Origin: Plumapathes pennacea
Lineage: Eukaryota > Cnidaria > Anthozoa > Antipatharia > Myriopathidae
Length of the DNA: 64,000 nucleotides
NCBI GenBank assembly: GCA_964036295.1
Contig: OZ038463.1
Span: 5,323,274 to 5,387,273, forward strand
Direction: 5' to 3'
Every line of letters starts with the position of its first letter. Position 1 is the stretch's first letter. The notes under the pieces are model-generated. The model was not told where the DNA came from and did no database searches. It was given only the letters and a program-made list of their open reading frames with translations. A program made the translations under genes and the position numbers. Shown here in pieces: positions 21,301-31,089 of the stretch.

Positions 21301-24159
21301 AAGCGAAGCTTAATCCCAGTTGTCCCAGGAATTCCGGCGCCGGTGTTCGTTGAAGCCGAACACAAACCGAGTGACGACGACGATTCTGCCGACGAGGCAA
21401 CCGAGTCGGGCAATGGTGACGAGCCGGAAGACTCGGGCGATTCTTTTGAAGACGACGACGACGACGCAGAATCCGGTGAAAGCGAACATTCCGAAGACGA
21501 TGTATCATCAAACGATTCCAGCGAAGCGGATGACGGGCTCGAGTCGGGAGAGTCCGGAAATGCCGAAGAGTCTGGTGAAGAAGCGGACGAGCAAGATGAC
21601 GAGCAAGATGACGAGGAGTATGGTGAGGATTTTTTCATTTTTCGTTGCATTTGCAAATTGTTCACTTAGTTTCATATGTTGGTGCTGATAATCGCATTAT
21701 AAGAAATATAATTATAACTTAAGAGCCTGCAAGATATGACAGTCGCTTACTTATGGACTGAGAACACGGACTGTTTAAATATTTATACTCCTGTGCCTGG
21801 TCACTTTTCGTTTCCCACACTATCGTGTTTTACCTTTCTCATATGACCACAGTGTTATTAAGGTGAAAGATTGTAAGACCGAGAACAAATACAGTTCGCA
21901 TTTTCCTTTGTGTGTTAATTTAATTTACATGTTTTTCCGTGAACGTGCTAAACGGTTTATATGCTGAAACAAGAATGAAGCCAGTTTTGTCATGTGTTGG
22001 TTTCGGCAAAGAATCTTCTGCTGGGCACATGGATGGAACAAAATAATATAGAACAGCATCAAAAATTAAGTCATTAGTCACTAGACTACGATTACTCAAC
22101 TTGTTTTATTCATCAGGCTTTTCTCGTGAAACTCGTTCCGTTGGAAAGAGTGACGCTATGCTTACGAGAACAAGAAGAGACGTAGAAGAAGAAGAAGAAA
22201 AACACGAGAAAACACGAAAAACTCGAAAGGTATCAGAAAAGAAAGTTCTGCTACCTAATTACTACACGCCTGTACTACTGTATGTATAGACAGACAGAGA
22301 CATGGGGGATTTGAATCAATTAAACTTTTGATACATTCGACCGCTCAAGACCTCCGAAGAAATCACATACTTCAGTAAATTTGGTTTTTGCCCAATATAT
22401 TTTACCCCAATATACGCAGATACCTTCATTAATTGCTCTTTTTGTCACTGAAGACTCGTGTGCTTCTATTTTGCCTTTATAACTGTCCTCATTGTGATTT
22501 TACTGTACAGAGGGATGTCTCCCTAAGTGATGACAAGGTTTCGACCATAGAAGAACTCGCAAAGGAAGGTTAGATTGTAGTCACGTTTTATTACAAGTTT
22601 TCAGTTTAACTGTTTCCCTTTGTATATTCTTTGAATATCCTCGTAACTTTTCACCTTAGCCTTTGTTTTGTTTATTTGGGATGTTTTACTAAAACGGAGA
22701 ATGGGGAGTGAGATCAAAGAAGCCAACAGAACTAAGTCGCGTTAGTTTTAGGGTAACGTTATGGTTAGGATTAGTTGTTCTGATGTCTAACCGTAAACGT
22801 AACCCTACGAAATTTAGCTCTGGCGGCTTCTTTGATCTGATTCCCTATTCCCCATTCCCCTTCGCTATGCCCAATATTTTTTCTTGTTCTCTTTAACAGG
22901 CATTCAAGACCTTGTTCCCATTGTTGTTGGAATTTTCAAGCAGGAGAGACGTATGCGAGCGGTAGACGATTTCATAGCCCAGCTAAAGCAAAGCATTCTC
23001 AAGTCAGTTAGCGTATCCCAGGAGCAGGAGCAAGTGTTGATGGACAGGACGACAAACATCATCAAGACAGCCGCTTTAGCAAAACTCAATGGTTAGTTTT
23101 AGAATGCTCTTCTATCCTCTTTTTCTCGCTCAACGCCCTATTTGATTTAGGTGCTAGCCCAAGGAATCAAAGGTGATCTGTGCATGTTATGTCAACGGGG
23201 TCATAATAGATGAGAAACAAGAGGGATATTCTATGTCAATTAGATACTGAAAATCAGCTAATTTTTTGTTAAAAAGTTATAAAATAGTTATTTTTCAGTG
23301 CATTGAGGTAAATTTAAAAAAAAAGTCAAAATTAGTCCAACTCAGGCCTTGTTTTAAATGCAATGGAAAACCAGCTCTAAAGAGAACTAGATTGACTGCC
23401 TCGACGTGGTGAAATACGCATAACGTAGATCGGCTAGGTGTCGATGTGTGAAAGCTGGATGCCGTGAAAGAATTTGAAGCTGACGTTTCGAGCGCTAGCC
23501 CTTTGTCTGAGCAAATATTATATATAAGCTAGAACAGTTAGTTAGCACAGTAAGTCAGAACAGTTAGTTAGAACAGCTGAGTTGACCCTCCCCTCGAATT
23601 TTAAACGTAAGAAAATGACCTCAGGGCCCGGGACACCTGACGAACGAAATATGTTCCGTCTTGTTTCTGTCGAGTTCTAGTTATTGTTTATTATTAATAT
23701 ACGTCACTTCCGGCACATTTGTCTTAGATGACGGGCAAGAACATTCCTTCGATACGTTTTGAGTTCTTGAGACAATCAAAATAATTGCTTGTGAATACTC
23801 AAAGCGAACAGATAGGGAAGTATATTTTTGGCTGATTCTTTCTGCTATTTCATCTTCCAGAATTGTCAACGTCTATCCGAGCTGACATGCAGGAGTACAA
23901 ATCAAATCACCCCGCAGTTACTCAGCAGGCGAAGGAAGCGCTCGACGCCATCTTGGATTTACCCGTGTTCCAAGACGCCGTGGATAATCTTAAAAACAGA
24001 ATAAAGAAGCGAGCCGTAGATCTGGAGGAGGAGTACAAGAAAGTCAAAGAAGGCAGCGAAACCCTCCCTCCAATACTGAAGGAACACTTTAAACGCAATG
24101 CACCTGAGGATAAAAAGAAGAATAGCCTTTCTCGGAGACACAGGGATGTCAAGCATTGA
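9358..24159 (+). CDS. secreted multidomain SEA/WSC protein with many KR cleavage motifs (28 exons, ~1247 aa)
   Basis: Exons: 9358-9424, 11028-11165, 11263-11298, 11531-11578, 11729-11767, 11891-11950, 12470-12549, 12663-12713, 12921-12993, 13349-13372, 13766-14229, 14647-14926, 16115-16227, 16571-16629, 17081-17223, 17593-17709, 18099-18365, 18685-18867, 19365-19391, 19503-19523, 19857-19877, 20204-20278, 20395-20571, 21104-21622, 22117-22229, 22511-22568, 22900-23091, 23861-24159. All phases agree; the sum is 3744 nt. Order: signal peptide (MRILPWIAVLVAIAVVDA), basic-site exons (HKKRSEE, RKKRATEE, EKKRSYEE), Pro-rich part, SEA, WSC, acidic S/E/D segments, a helical C-terminus with further sites (TRTRRDV, TRKRDV, IKKRAV). 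No transmembrane segment is seen, so a secreted matrix or precursor protein is inferred. I do not recognise an orthologue. Seven exons are 21-39 nt. Confidence 0.85.
11028..11950 (+). other. run of small exons each carrying a dibasic or tribasic site
   Basis: Part of the SEA/WSC gene. Five successive phase 1-1 exons of 36-138 nt encode HKKRSEE, SRKKRATEE, a linker with LSRKEDSRK, EKKRSYEEG and YIKRDDWKG. The shared basic-then-acidic pattern suggests tandem exon duplication and cleavage by a proprotein convertase; both are inferences. Confidence 0.6.
12045..12292. mobile_element. MITE in intron 6 of the SEA/WSC gene
   Basis: Terminal inverted repeats: ccaagttgttcaaagcacga at the left and gctttgaacaaccgggc at the right, with mirrored ctaatcc-type segments inside. 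A related fragment is visible at about 19905-20110. Confidence 0.6.
13373..13745. repeat. pyrimidine-rich low-complexity intron (cactcat-type)
   Basis: Intron 10 of the SEA/WSC gene is made largely of degenerate ctcactcatt/cacatact words. The open frames across it are products of this composition, not exons. Confidence 0.6.
14230..14247 (+). other. possible alternative stop in a retained intron after exon 11
   Basis: If the donor at 14230 is not used, the frame reads five more residues (VCGQC) and stops at 14247. This would end the protein before the SEA and WSC domains. Confidence 0.35.
14380..14385 (+). terminator. AATAAA poly(A) signal in intron 11 of the SEA/WSC gene
   Basis: A canonical AATAAA hexamer lies 133 nt past the in-frame stop at 14247. 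It could support a short isoform by intronic polyadenylation. Confidence 0.4.
15255..15600. repeat. dispersed repeat with gattggtcc words, intron 12
   Basis: Starts actgtcgaaagtaatcgtgt and has repeated tgattgcttt(a/g)gttttg and attggtcc segments. A second, shorter copy of the same family is at about 17865-17965 (actgtcgaaagtaatttgcg, then cggattggtccatacaagtt). Confidence 0.6.
15800..16077. mobile_element. MITE with ~40-bp inverted ends, just upstream of the SEA exons
   Basis: Left end cttaaagagaccctctcacc followed by gtagatgctttgcgcgccca. Right end is the reverse complement (tgggcgcgcaaagcatctac, then ggtgagagtgtttctttaag). It ends about 38 bp before exon 13. Confidence 0.8.
16115..17223 (+). 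other. SEA domain (exons 13-15 of the SEA/WSC gene)
   Basis: Residues encoded by 16115-16227, 16571-16629 and 17081-17223 follow the SEA pattern: VKASLRFRQNWDDDYNDKES, then FKVLKAEIEKGIANAY, FESVEVNSL, and a final beta/helix part ANFVMRFKQAEFGVLRYL. SEA domains occur in extracellular glycosylated proteins and many self-cleave at G-SVVV. Here the equivalent position reads SKEDMKVSANF with no GSVVV, so autoproteolysis is unlikely. Confidence 0.75.
16719..16985. mobile_element. MITE in intron 14 of the SEA/WSC gene
   Basis: Inverted ends: aaggcctggcaaaaagagga with cacattgtgg(c)ggcaacattg at the left, mirrored by caatgttgctaccacagtgt and gtcctcgttttgccatgccg at the right. Confidence 0.75.
17979..18110 (+). 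repeat. local duplication of the WSC-exon acceptor region
   Basis: The segment taagtgtcaactctcccatccagcttaccag at the true acceptor is preceded about 80-100 bp upstream by a similar copy (tagtgtcaactttcccac... catccagcttatcaggg, then catcagggttgctt). The AG at 18097-18098 is the one that keeps phase and gives AYQGCFRD. Confidence 0.6.
18099..18365 (+). other. WSC domain exon (exon 17)
   Basis: Encodes a complete WSC domain with eight cysteines: GCFRDRKPIRDLP, MTPEWCVGRCKLGGYKFAGL, YLCFCGNSFGKYG, CDSHCFGDSNRFCG, ending NSVYSVG. WSC is a putative carbohydrate-binding domain of cell-wall sensors and polycystin-type extracellular proteins. The domain is carried by a single phase 1-1 exon, the usual arrangement for shuffled extracellular modules. 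Confidence 0.9.
18450..18612. repeat. dispersed foldback repeat with GGTCTGGA core
   Basis: Contains gaggtctggacgcgaggcc facing agccgctcgggtccagacct. A second copy lies at about 49388-49515, inside the lipoxygenase gene, and also begins with a cttttctggc(c/t)aaag segment. Confidence 0.65.
18685..21622 (+). other. acidic Ser/Asp/Glu-rich region (exons 18-24)
   Basis: Exon 18 (EGDEDEDEKDDKDEHESEDI) and exon 24 (DDDDSADEATESGNGDEPED, later ESGESGNAEESGEEADEQDD) are strongly acidic. Between them are microexons of 27, 21 and 21 nt (QVANKLMK, AASALQ, AKKLLP) and helical exons with SKRSNDEE and ERKKREAE. Exon 24 also has ITKRSLIPVVPG, matching the KRSxIP motif of the gene at 56185. Acidic segments like this can bind calcium, but that is inference. 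Confidence 0.7.
22692..22862. mobile_element. foldback MITE with internal TTAGGG-like repeats, copy 1
   Basis: Left end gagaatggggagtgagatca with aagaagcc; right end ggcttctttgatctgattcc and cattccc are inverted. The centre has gttagttttagggtaacgttatgg-type words. The second copy is at 46499-46717. It lies directly before exon 27 of the SEA/WSC gene. Confidence 0.75.
23373..23515. repeat. dispersed repeat with gacgtttcgagcg core, copy 1
   Basis: Starts agctctaaagagaactagat and ends gctgacgtttcgagcgctag then ccctttgtctgagc. A second copy with the same ends is at about 50967-51100, so this is an interspersed repeat family. Confidence 0.7.
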
Positions 24160-25960
24160 GGTGCGATACACAATGTCAAGTAATGGAATTGTTACGGTAT
24201 TTTTTAGATTCCTGGAATCGCTTTGGAATGCACAGAATGCACCTACCATTCTTGGAAGTGAAGTTGCATTTCTAGGATTTCCTGGATTGGCCGCTGTATT
24301 CTTTGGAGTCCCGCTTTGAAGTGCACAGCGTTCCTTGATTGGTTGCTGTATTTCTTGGATTTAACAAAATCGCTTTCAAATGTTCGGAATACTCCGAGAA
24401 TTCCTGGAATTTCTATTGCGTTTTCTGGAATTTCTGGTATTGTGCGTACAAGTTGAAGTAGACCATTGTAATGATAGAAATAGCGTTACAACAATTTATT
24501 TTTTTTATCCAAACTGGACCTTCTCAAGGGGGCACTGTCATAATGAACATAAATGCAACAACAAAGTAAAATTGACTTGGGTAGAGAGAGGTTTCGAATA
24601 CAACGGATCAATGACTTGTAAAGTTTACTGGAAACCGAAACCCAAAAAAAGTCTTGGAAAATACTTATTCATGTTAACGTTTGATCGAATAACTTGGTCT
24701 TATCAGTACCATTGGTCAGGACGTGGTTCCAGAGCGTGAAATTCAGAAAAGCTAGTGTTAAATCTTTACGGCAGTGCCCCTTGACCTCTGACTGTAGTCA
24801 AGATAAATTTCCAGTTTATCACAAAGAATACAAATAGCCATTTCCGAGATACCTGTTGTTTCTGTTCAAAACGAGGCCTAGTGCGAAATTAAAATTAGGA
24901 ATGAAAACAGGTATAGTTTGCATGAGTGACTGTGCACACTCTGGCTATGCGGGTAAGATTACTTTGAGACAGCAAGTTTTGCACTGTTCTCGATTTCAAA
25001 CAGAGGCAAAAGAGGTTACGTTTTACCAGATTTGAGCTATTTTTGTGACCTTAATTCTATGGGTTCTTTGGAGCTTACCAAAGTATCACGCCTTTTCATG
25101 AAACTCCAAAACAAAAGCTTAGACTCGGTCTCAAGTTTCTTACTTCAAGTGCTTGGACTTTAAATAGCGATGTACAAAATTTGACGAAGAGACTAAGATA
25201 TGCACTTAGATTTAGAACTAGTGTTGCGGTCAATGATAGCGGAACGATGATGAGAAATCTAAATAAGCGCAGAATATTGTAGACCAACACTGGCTCTTCC
25301 TTTTGCTCTTTCATCTTTTAAAAATTTTTACACCACTTCACATCAAGCTTCTCGTTTACGTATCATTCATAGTAAAAAAAATTCGAGCCTACACCCGCTG
25401 ACTGTGATTTGACCACTACGGATCGAGTTCAGCGTATTTTCGTCAAAATAAGTTTAATTTGAGAGAATAACATTGACAGTGTCATTTTAAGGTTGATATT
25501 CTTTACATGTACACATACAATTTTAAGTACATTCAATTATTCACGTATAAATCAAATTGTACATAATTATTAGCTAGTGGGAAATAAATCGATTTGGCAC
25601 AAAAGGCTGAATGAATGAAACATAAATTGAGTGAGTCCCCCTTTTCTCATCCCAAAACCGAGTAGACTCCCCCCTTCCCTTTACCCCCCTTCTTGACTTT
25701 CACCAATCGTCACCCATTTGTACAGTCTACTAAAATTCCGAAGGAAATTGTCTATGGAAACGGTAACGATAAGAAAAGATGCTCCATGAAAAGTTTGTAA
25801 GAAAGTTTGGGGTGTGTTTTTGTGGAGCCTTTTACAGCCAAAATATATTAAGTGTATTACACAATTAAGAGTCAGAAATTGGCAATCAGCAACTCGACTA
25901 TTGCTTGCATGCAGGTCTGTAGTGAATCATCAGTAGTCTCATACAGCTTTACTTTAGCAA
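24160..25960. other. 3' region of the SEA/WSC gene and intergenic sequence
   Basis: No exon recognised. The first part is presumably 3' UTR and contains degenerate ttcctggaat(t) words (about 24205-24440). The rest is AT-rich with short uninformative open frames. Confidence 0.35.
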
Positions 25961-26201
25961 CAAACGACGTCTGATACAACACTCAGAAAACGCGATGAAT
26001 CCGTCAGTTATCAAACATAATTGGAAAATATTAAGCTAACTACACTTCTATCCCAATGGTTTGCGTTGCTCTGTATTTACGCAAATACAGAGCAACGCAA
26101 ACCATTGGGATAGAAAGTGTAGTTAGCTTAATATTTTCCAATTATGTTTGATAACTGACGGATTCATCGCGTTTTCTGAGTGTTGTATCAGACGTCGTTT
26201 G
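25961..26201. repeat. near-perfect palindrome, ~118-bp arms, 4-bp loop
   Basis: Left arm 25961-26078 and right arm 26083-26201 are reverse complements with one 1-bp indel (acttctatccc against gggatagaaagt) and a 4-bp loop acgc at 26079-26082. No ORF is present. It could be a young foldback element or an assembly/library hairpin artefact. Confidence 0.9.
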
Positions 26202-26826
26202 TAGTAAATTTGCAGACGGCTCTCTGCCAGCTGACTGTCTTGTGGGAGCATGCGCTGTATATTTTAGTGGACGAGTACTTCGTGAGGCTGTTATTTAATG
26301 ACATGATTTATTACTAAAACTCAGTTCACACATTCATAGAGCAGGCGGGGCACGTCTGACTATCAATTATGGCTTTAGTGTGAAGAGCGTTCAACGGAAA
26401 GCTCGGCTTCTGTGACCAGCTGGCGGTTTCGCAGACGTTCTTTTAATTTGGGCATTCGTAAGGATACTGTCACAGAGAGATATCGGTTCACATTCGTGGT
26501 ACCCTTTGTGCAATTTTTTCATTAGTACAATCTTGTAACTGTAATAAGCGGGACCATATCCCGCGTGTTTCAAAGCCTCAATACTAGGCCAGGTGTGTAC
26601 CGCCGTCAGCAGCAGTTCAATCCGCGGCTGACCTTGGTCAGTGAATGTGAGTGTTTTGAAGACAATTCTCCTATAAGCATTCAAGGATCAAGTGTACAGA
26701 GAAGCAGTTGTTCAATCAGCTTCCGCCCGAGTAAGCTACTGCACGCCAAATTTTCCACACTGAGTATTGTATATTCTCCGGTGAGAGGCTGAGACTAGGC
26801 GGCCGTTGAAGTTGCCAGGAGAATGC

Positions 26827-28019
26827 TCAAATCCTTCGTCCGCTGTCTTCAATTTTAATCTGCAATTATATAAAATCAACATGCAGAAGATTAGTGCGTA
26901 TAATGAAATAAGTGTTGGATCTCTAAGTGTAGTGTAGGTTTAGGTGTCAAACACTAAATCAGTGCGATAAATGCTGACAGTCAGACACTGAGCCGGATAC
27001 CAAGGACTAGATGCAAGTTTACTGATTTGACACTGCACAGGTATCTGTCTGGTAAGAGTTATTAACTAAAAGTTGCGAGGATGGATGTTGATCAACTGTC
27101 GTTTCGTTTAGTAAAAACAACTGAAAGCTTCCTGAAAGTAATCACAGCAACACTTTTGACCTTAACTATATACCATTGACCATAAATACAAATCTGAAAG
27201 TACTAATTTATGTTGGTCTTACTTAAAGTAGACCAGTTAACAATCATTCAAATAATATGCCTGCCCTTGGTTACAGCTATTTCGTTCAGCCTCTACTAAC
27301 TTTGTTCCTAGTGATTTGGGGGTACCGCACCGCTGTTTGTTTCGACAGTTAATCAAAGCATGTCCTATTTCGGAGAATTACGTCGCATTGGAGTTCAAAT
27401 CATCGACAGTAATTTAGTCTGCTAGCATCCCTTACCATGAGTCTTCTGACGCGGTTCCGAAGTACAGAATCAATCCACCCATTTGGTTTGGGTAATGGTA
27501 AAGAAGACAATTCTCCTGTCACTGCGCCGGAAGAAAATATTAAGTCACTGATGTAAGAAATAAACTAAGCTCATTCTTGCAGAGCTCGTGGGAACTAAGT
27601 TTGGCTTAAATGTGCTAGCCCTAGCTCAACCTATCAATTGATAGCTCTCCATCAACCCACGCAAAGCAAGCAAAGCTGAATACTGAGATAAATGACCCTT
27701 GATGATCAGGTTCGGTGGTGCGCGTGGAAACGCGGTCACAATTTGAATGCATATTCACTGAAGTTCAAACTATACGAAAATTGTGCATGGTGTGGAAACT
27801 ATTGACAATTGTGGTAATTTGCCAGTTTCAAAACTTTTTCTGAGGCGAATGATGACTTAAAGGCTCTGAGAGAAGTAGTTAACAGTTGACTATTACTTCG
27901 AGACAACTTAAAGAACAAGAACATATAGATTATTACTAACCTGGATAAGGCAAGGAGTTACCGGGAGCTACAACTAGGAAAAACGCTCCTAAAAGCAGGA
28001 GTACTTTCAGAAATTCCAT
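26827..28019 (-). CDS. candidate small secreted peptide gene (signal-peptide exon convincing, later exons tentative)
   Basis: Exon 1 (28019-27941) encodes a clear signal peptide, MEFLKVLLLLGAFFLVVAPG, and ends in phase 1 at a GTTAGT donor. A compatible exon 2 (27521-27436) follows a CAG acceptor and reads VTGELSSLPLPKPNGWIDSV then LRNRVRRLM to a GTAAGG donor in phase 0. A possible last exon (26859-26827) gives IKIEDSGRRI and a stop. The product would be 65 aa with RVRR and GRR basic sites, as in peptide precursors. I recognise no family. Exon 3 and the absence of other exons are guesses. Confidence 0.35.
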
Positions 28020-29042
28020 TAGACACCATATACAGTGTGTCTACGTTCGTTTCGCACAGTATGTTGCGAATCTGGGATTAAGGTCTTGCTCTATTGTTAA
28101 TCTGTGATAGCTGGTTCAGTAAGCACCAAGTAACGGTCCTTGACTCCGTGACACCTGCGAGCACCCGCTGTTTACATTAAAACATGACATCATGGTTCGC
28201 TATGTCGGATGAAAACAAAAAACAACGAGCAGGTTTCTCAGTTGTCGTTCAGAAGCCTCGTTCTCTCTGATGACTTTGTAAGCATTTATTATTGTAACAG
28301 CTTGTGGATTTTAATCACTGTGAGACCTTTGGGTTCTGATTTTTTGTCGAGGTACCAGACTATGACGTAAACATTACCTAAACGCCTCTTGAGTGTTCAG
28401 ATTTTTTGGGTCATTGGTAAGTCTTTTGTTACATCAACCTTTTTGACTAAGATGCATCGGTGCAGAAAACTTTTTCAGGATAACACCGCTTTTCTGATCA
28501 CTATAAACGGTCTGTAACCTGAATTGGGACACGAGGAGTTGTAAAAATACGGGGCGGAAGCATTTTAAGTCTCAAACTAGTTATACAATGAACATTTGTA
28601 AATGGGACCAGTTATGTGATTTATGATAAGTGCAGGAGAGAATTTTGCACCAAGTCAAGCATGGAAAATACGACAGCTCACTGCGTTTTTCTCCAAAGGT
28701 TTTCTGAGGTCCAGTTTTATACTCCTAAAATAATAATACCGTACTGCAAGTAGTTTGGAGATACCTGTATTCAGACATCGATGCATGACTGTGAACCTGA
28801 ACAACGGAACACCTTAGCGGTTCCGTCTGTGGGAATCCCCTCGCTCTACAAGACTCGGCACAGTAACCACGGCAACCAAGAGATTAACAATTTAAATATG
28901 AATCAGTCTTTAGTTGAAAAGAGATGCGATTCTTGCGTACTAGCTAAAGTTCAGTGAACTTCAAAGTAAAAACTCGAAACGCCTTAGACGTGGCAAAACG
29001 GCTGAAAGACAAACCTTCTTTGGCTCGCACTACAGTTAAGAC

Positions 29043-29607
29043 CATGTCACACGAAGCAATTTTCCCTGCAACTTGTCTCGCAACGCTGACGACAGCAGTG
29101 CGAGACGAGTTGCAAAGTTTTGTTTGTACTGACTTGGTGGCCGAGCGGTTTGGGGGTGGTGGACCTGAATCCGTAATGAAGCTCCAAGCCAGGAGGTCGT
29201 GGGTTCAATTCCCACGGCCGGCAGTAGTAAGATGGTTTTTCATCCGAGGAGGCAACTCCAACGGTTTTTCCCTTCTGAACCTGTCTTCTTTCTGCAGGTG
29301 TTCCACCGGTCGGACATTTGAAACATGAGCCTCTGGCTCAGGAGAATGGGCAACCACTCCCTAATGCTTCGACTTTAAATAAACGATATTTATTTTATTT
29401 ATTTAAGTACATGTCACACGGTACAACAAAAACACGAAACATTGCGAAAGTAGAAGACTGTTCAACTGTTCCTGGAACTTGTCTCGCAATTTTTTGCTGC
29501 GTTGCAAGTTGCAAAGAGGGGGTGTCGCACGAGCAATTTCTTCTGCAACTTCTCTCACAACGGCGTTGCGTTGCAAGTAATGCAAGAAAAATTGACTCAT
29601 GTGACAT
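29043..29607. mobile_element. inverted-repeat DNA elements interrupted by a SINE
   Basis: Ends catgtcacacgaagcaatttt (29043) and aaaaattgactcatgtgaca (to 29605) are inverted, and a further catgtcacacgg start is at 29411. Inside are repeated gcaacttgtctcgcaa words. The arrangement suggests one truncated and one complete copy with the SINE between them. Confidence 0.5.
29131..29400 (+). mobile_element. tRNA-derived SINE
   Basis: Pol III box A TGGCCGAGCGG (29138-29148) and box B GGTTCAATTCC (29202-29212) are at tRNA-like spacing, with a paired T-stem (gtggg/cccac). The bases that should form the acceptor stem do not pair, and the sequence runs on into a non-tRNA body and an AT-rich tail (aaataaacgatatttatttt). 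This is typical of a tRNA-type SINE, not a functional tRNA gene. Confidence 0.7.
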
Positions 29608-30615
29608 GGCCTTTCAAGCCTTTGAAAGCAGACGGTTAAGCAACAAGGCAGAAAATCCCGCGGTTTTCGCAGGCTTAGCACTCTACCTTAGTTTCCGCGC
29701 CTCTTGTTATTCCAACGGCGGTCATAAAAGCATCGTCAACCCGCAATATTTATTTGCAGCATTTTCAAGAGTTCAACAGCTTCGGTTTCTCTTCATGGTG
29801 TTCACTCTTTACAAACTGACAAAATTGGCAACTTCCTCTTGATCTCCTGCATGCAGCTTGAATTGAATATTTGCTTCAAGCTGCGAGACATTTTTTGTTC
29901 GAGTGCAGCGTTCTCAACACGTTTGCGCTTATCAAGTGCTTTGAAATATTCAGCATTTAGCTCAAAGTTAGTCCACGATCGTTTCTTCCGAAAATCGAGT
30001 TGAATTGCCGAGATTTCCGTTGAGTTTGTTGTGGTGCAAGTCCCTTGGGTTTCCTCGGTTATTCCTTCGTTGTGAGAAAGTTTTTAGTGGCTTGACTTCT
30101 CGTTAATAGTCTTTTGCTCTCGTACTCTTATTCTCTTGAGTAGCTCAACATTGAATTAATTTTCCAAGTCTCCGGCGGCAACTTTTAGTCACTTTGAAGC
30201 AGCTATAAACTATCGCACGATTCGCTTCACAGGTGTTGGCTTCCGATTGGACAAAACGACTTGTTCACACATAAAAAAAAGCCGTTTGTGACAGTGGGGG
30301 GAGGGGGGTTAATGACAATTTCAAACGAAATTTTCGCGTCAGTGTTGTTGTGCGTAGATCTCGGTATGTATGAAATAAACAGTATGATTTCACCAATGCC
30401 ACTCTCAATGGCTGACTCAATGAAATGACTGTGAAGTGGACGTGGCATGATTTTGTATGCAAGAGGGTAATTGGAACTATTTTTTCTTTTAAATGCATGA
30501 CCCCCTCTTCTCTAATAAGCTCAGCTCTGCACTGTCAATTTCTTTTTCCTGCCCCCCCCTCCCACCCCCCTCCACCCCCCAATTTCATTTTGAGAAACAA
30601 GACAAAAGACAAATA

Positions 30616-30807
30616 ATGCGCATTACATGCTTGGTGATGTATGTTTTTTGCTTCACACTTCCTACATCTAAATTCATAGAACCGGTATCAGAAGAGAATG
30701 AAATAATTGAAATAATTACAACAGAGTATCAACGCACGTACCAAACAATCATGTCGAGAGACCTCGCAAACAGTTTGCCAGGACATGAAGGATTGTTTAC
30801 ATTGTAA
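30616..30807 (+). CDS. possible small ORF, 63 aa, hydrophobic N-terminus
   Basis: ATG at 30616 opens a 63-codon frame whose first 20 residues (MRITCLVMYVFCFTLPTSKF) look like a weak signal peptide, followed by an acidic segment (EPVSEENEIIEIITTE). There is no splice context or known family. It may be chance. Confidence 0.15.
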   Translation: MRITCLVMYVFCFTLPTSKFIEPVSEENEIIEIITTEYQRTYQTIMSRDLANSLPGHEGLFTL

Positions 30808-31089
30808 CTTGTTGACCAAGAAAACAGTAACCTCTTGTTGTCATTCATTAAATAAGCCCCCCTCCCTCTCTCTCTCTTCTCTAAATCTCTGGTGACTTAT
30901 CAGAACATTTGCGGAATTTAATAAAAATACTGTACTCTTCAACCATGCATAATCAACAATTACTTGGGCGTGGAATCATCTGCCAATATTGATTTCTAGT
31001 TATAAATAGATGTTAACCCAAAATTACTCAAAAAATATAAAAGTCCTCAGATTAGCGTTTGTATAGTCACTACTGGACATTTTACTGCA

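Noticed and set aside
21183..21665. 160-codon Ser-rich ORF on the minus strand
   Set aside because: Antisense shadow of the acidic exon 24 (GAC/GAA/TCC codons read as Ser on the other strand). The Ser-rich minus ORFs at 18635, 60910, 62625 and 63018 have the same cause.
29131..29222. functional tRNA-Ser/Leu gene
   Set aside because: Pol III boxes and T-stem are present, but the acceptor stem cannot pair and the unit continues into a SINE body.
29318..29842. 174-codon ORF
   Set aside because: It runs across the SINE tail and inverted-repeat elements; no conserved features.
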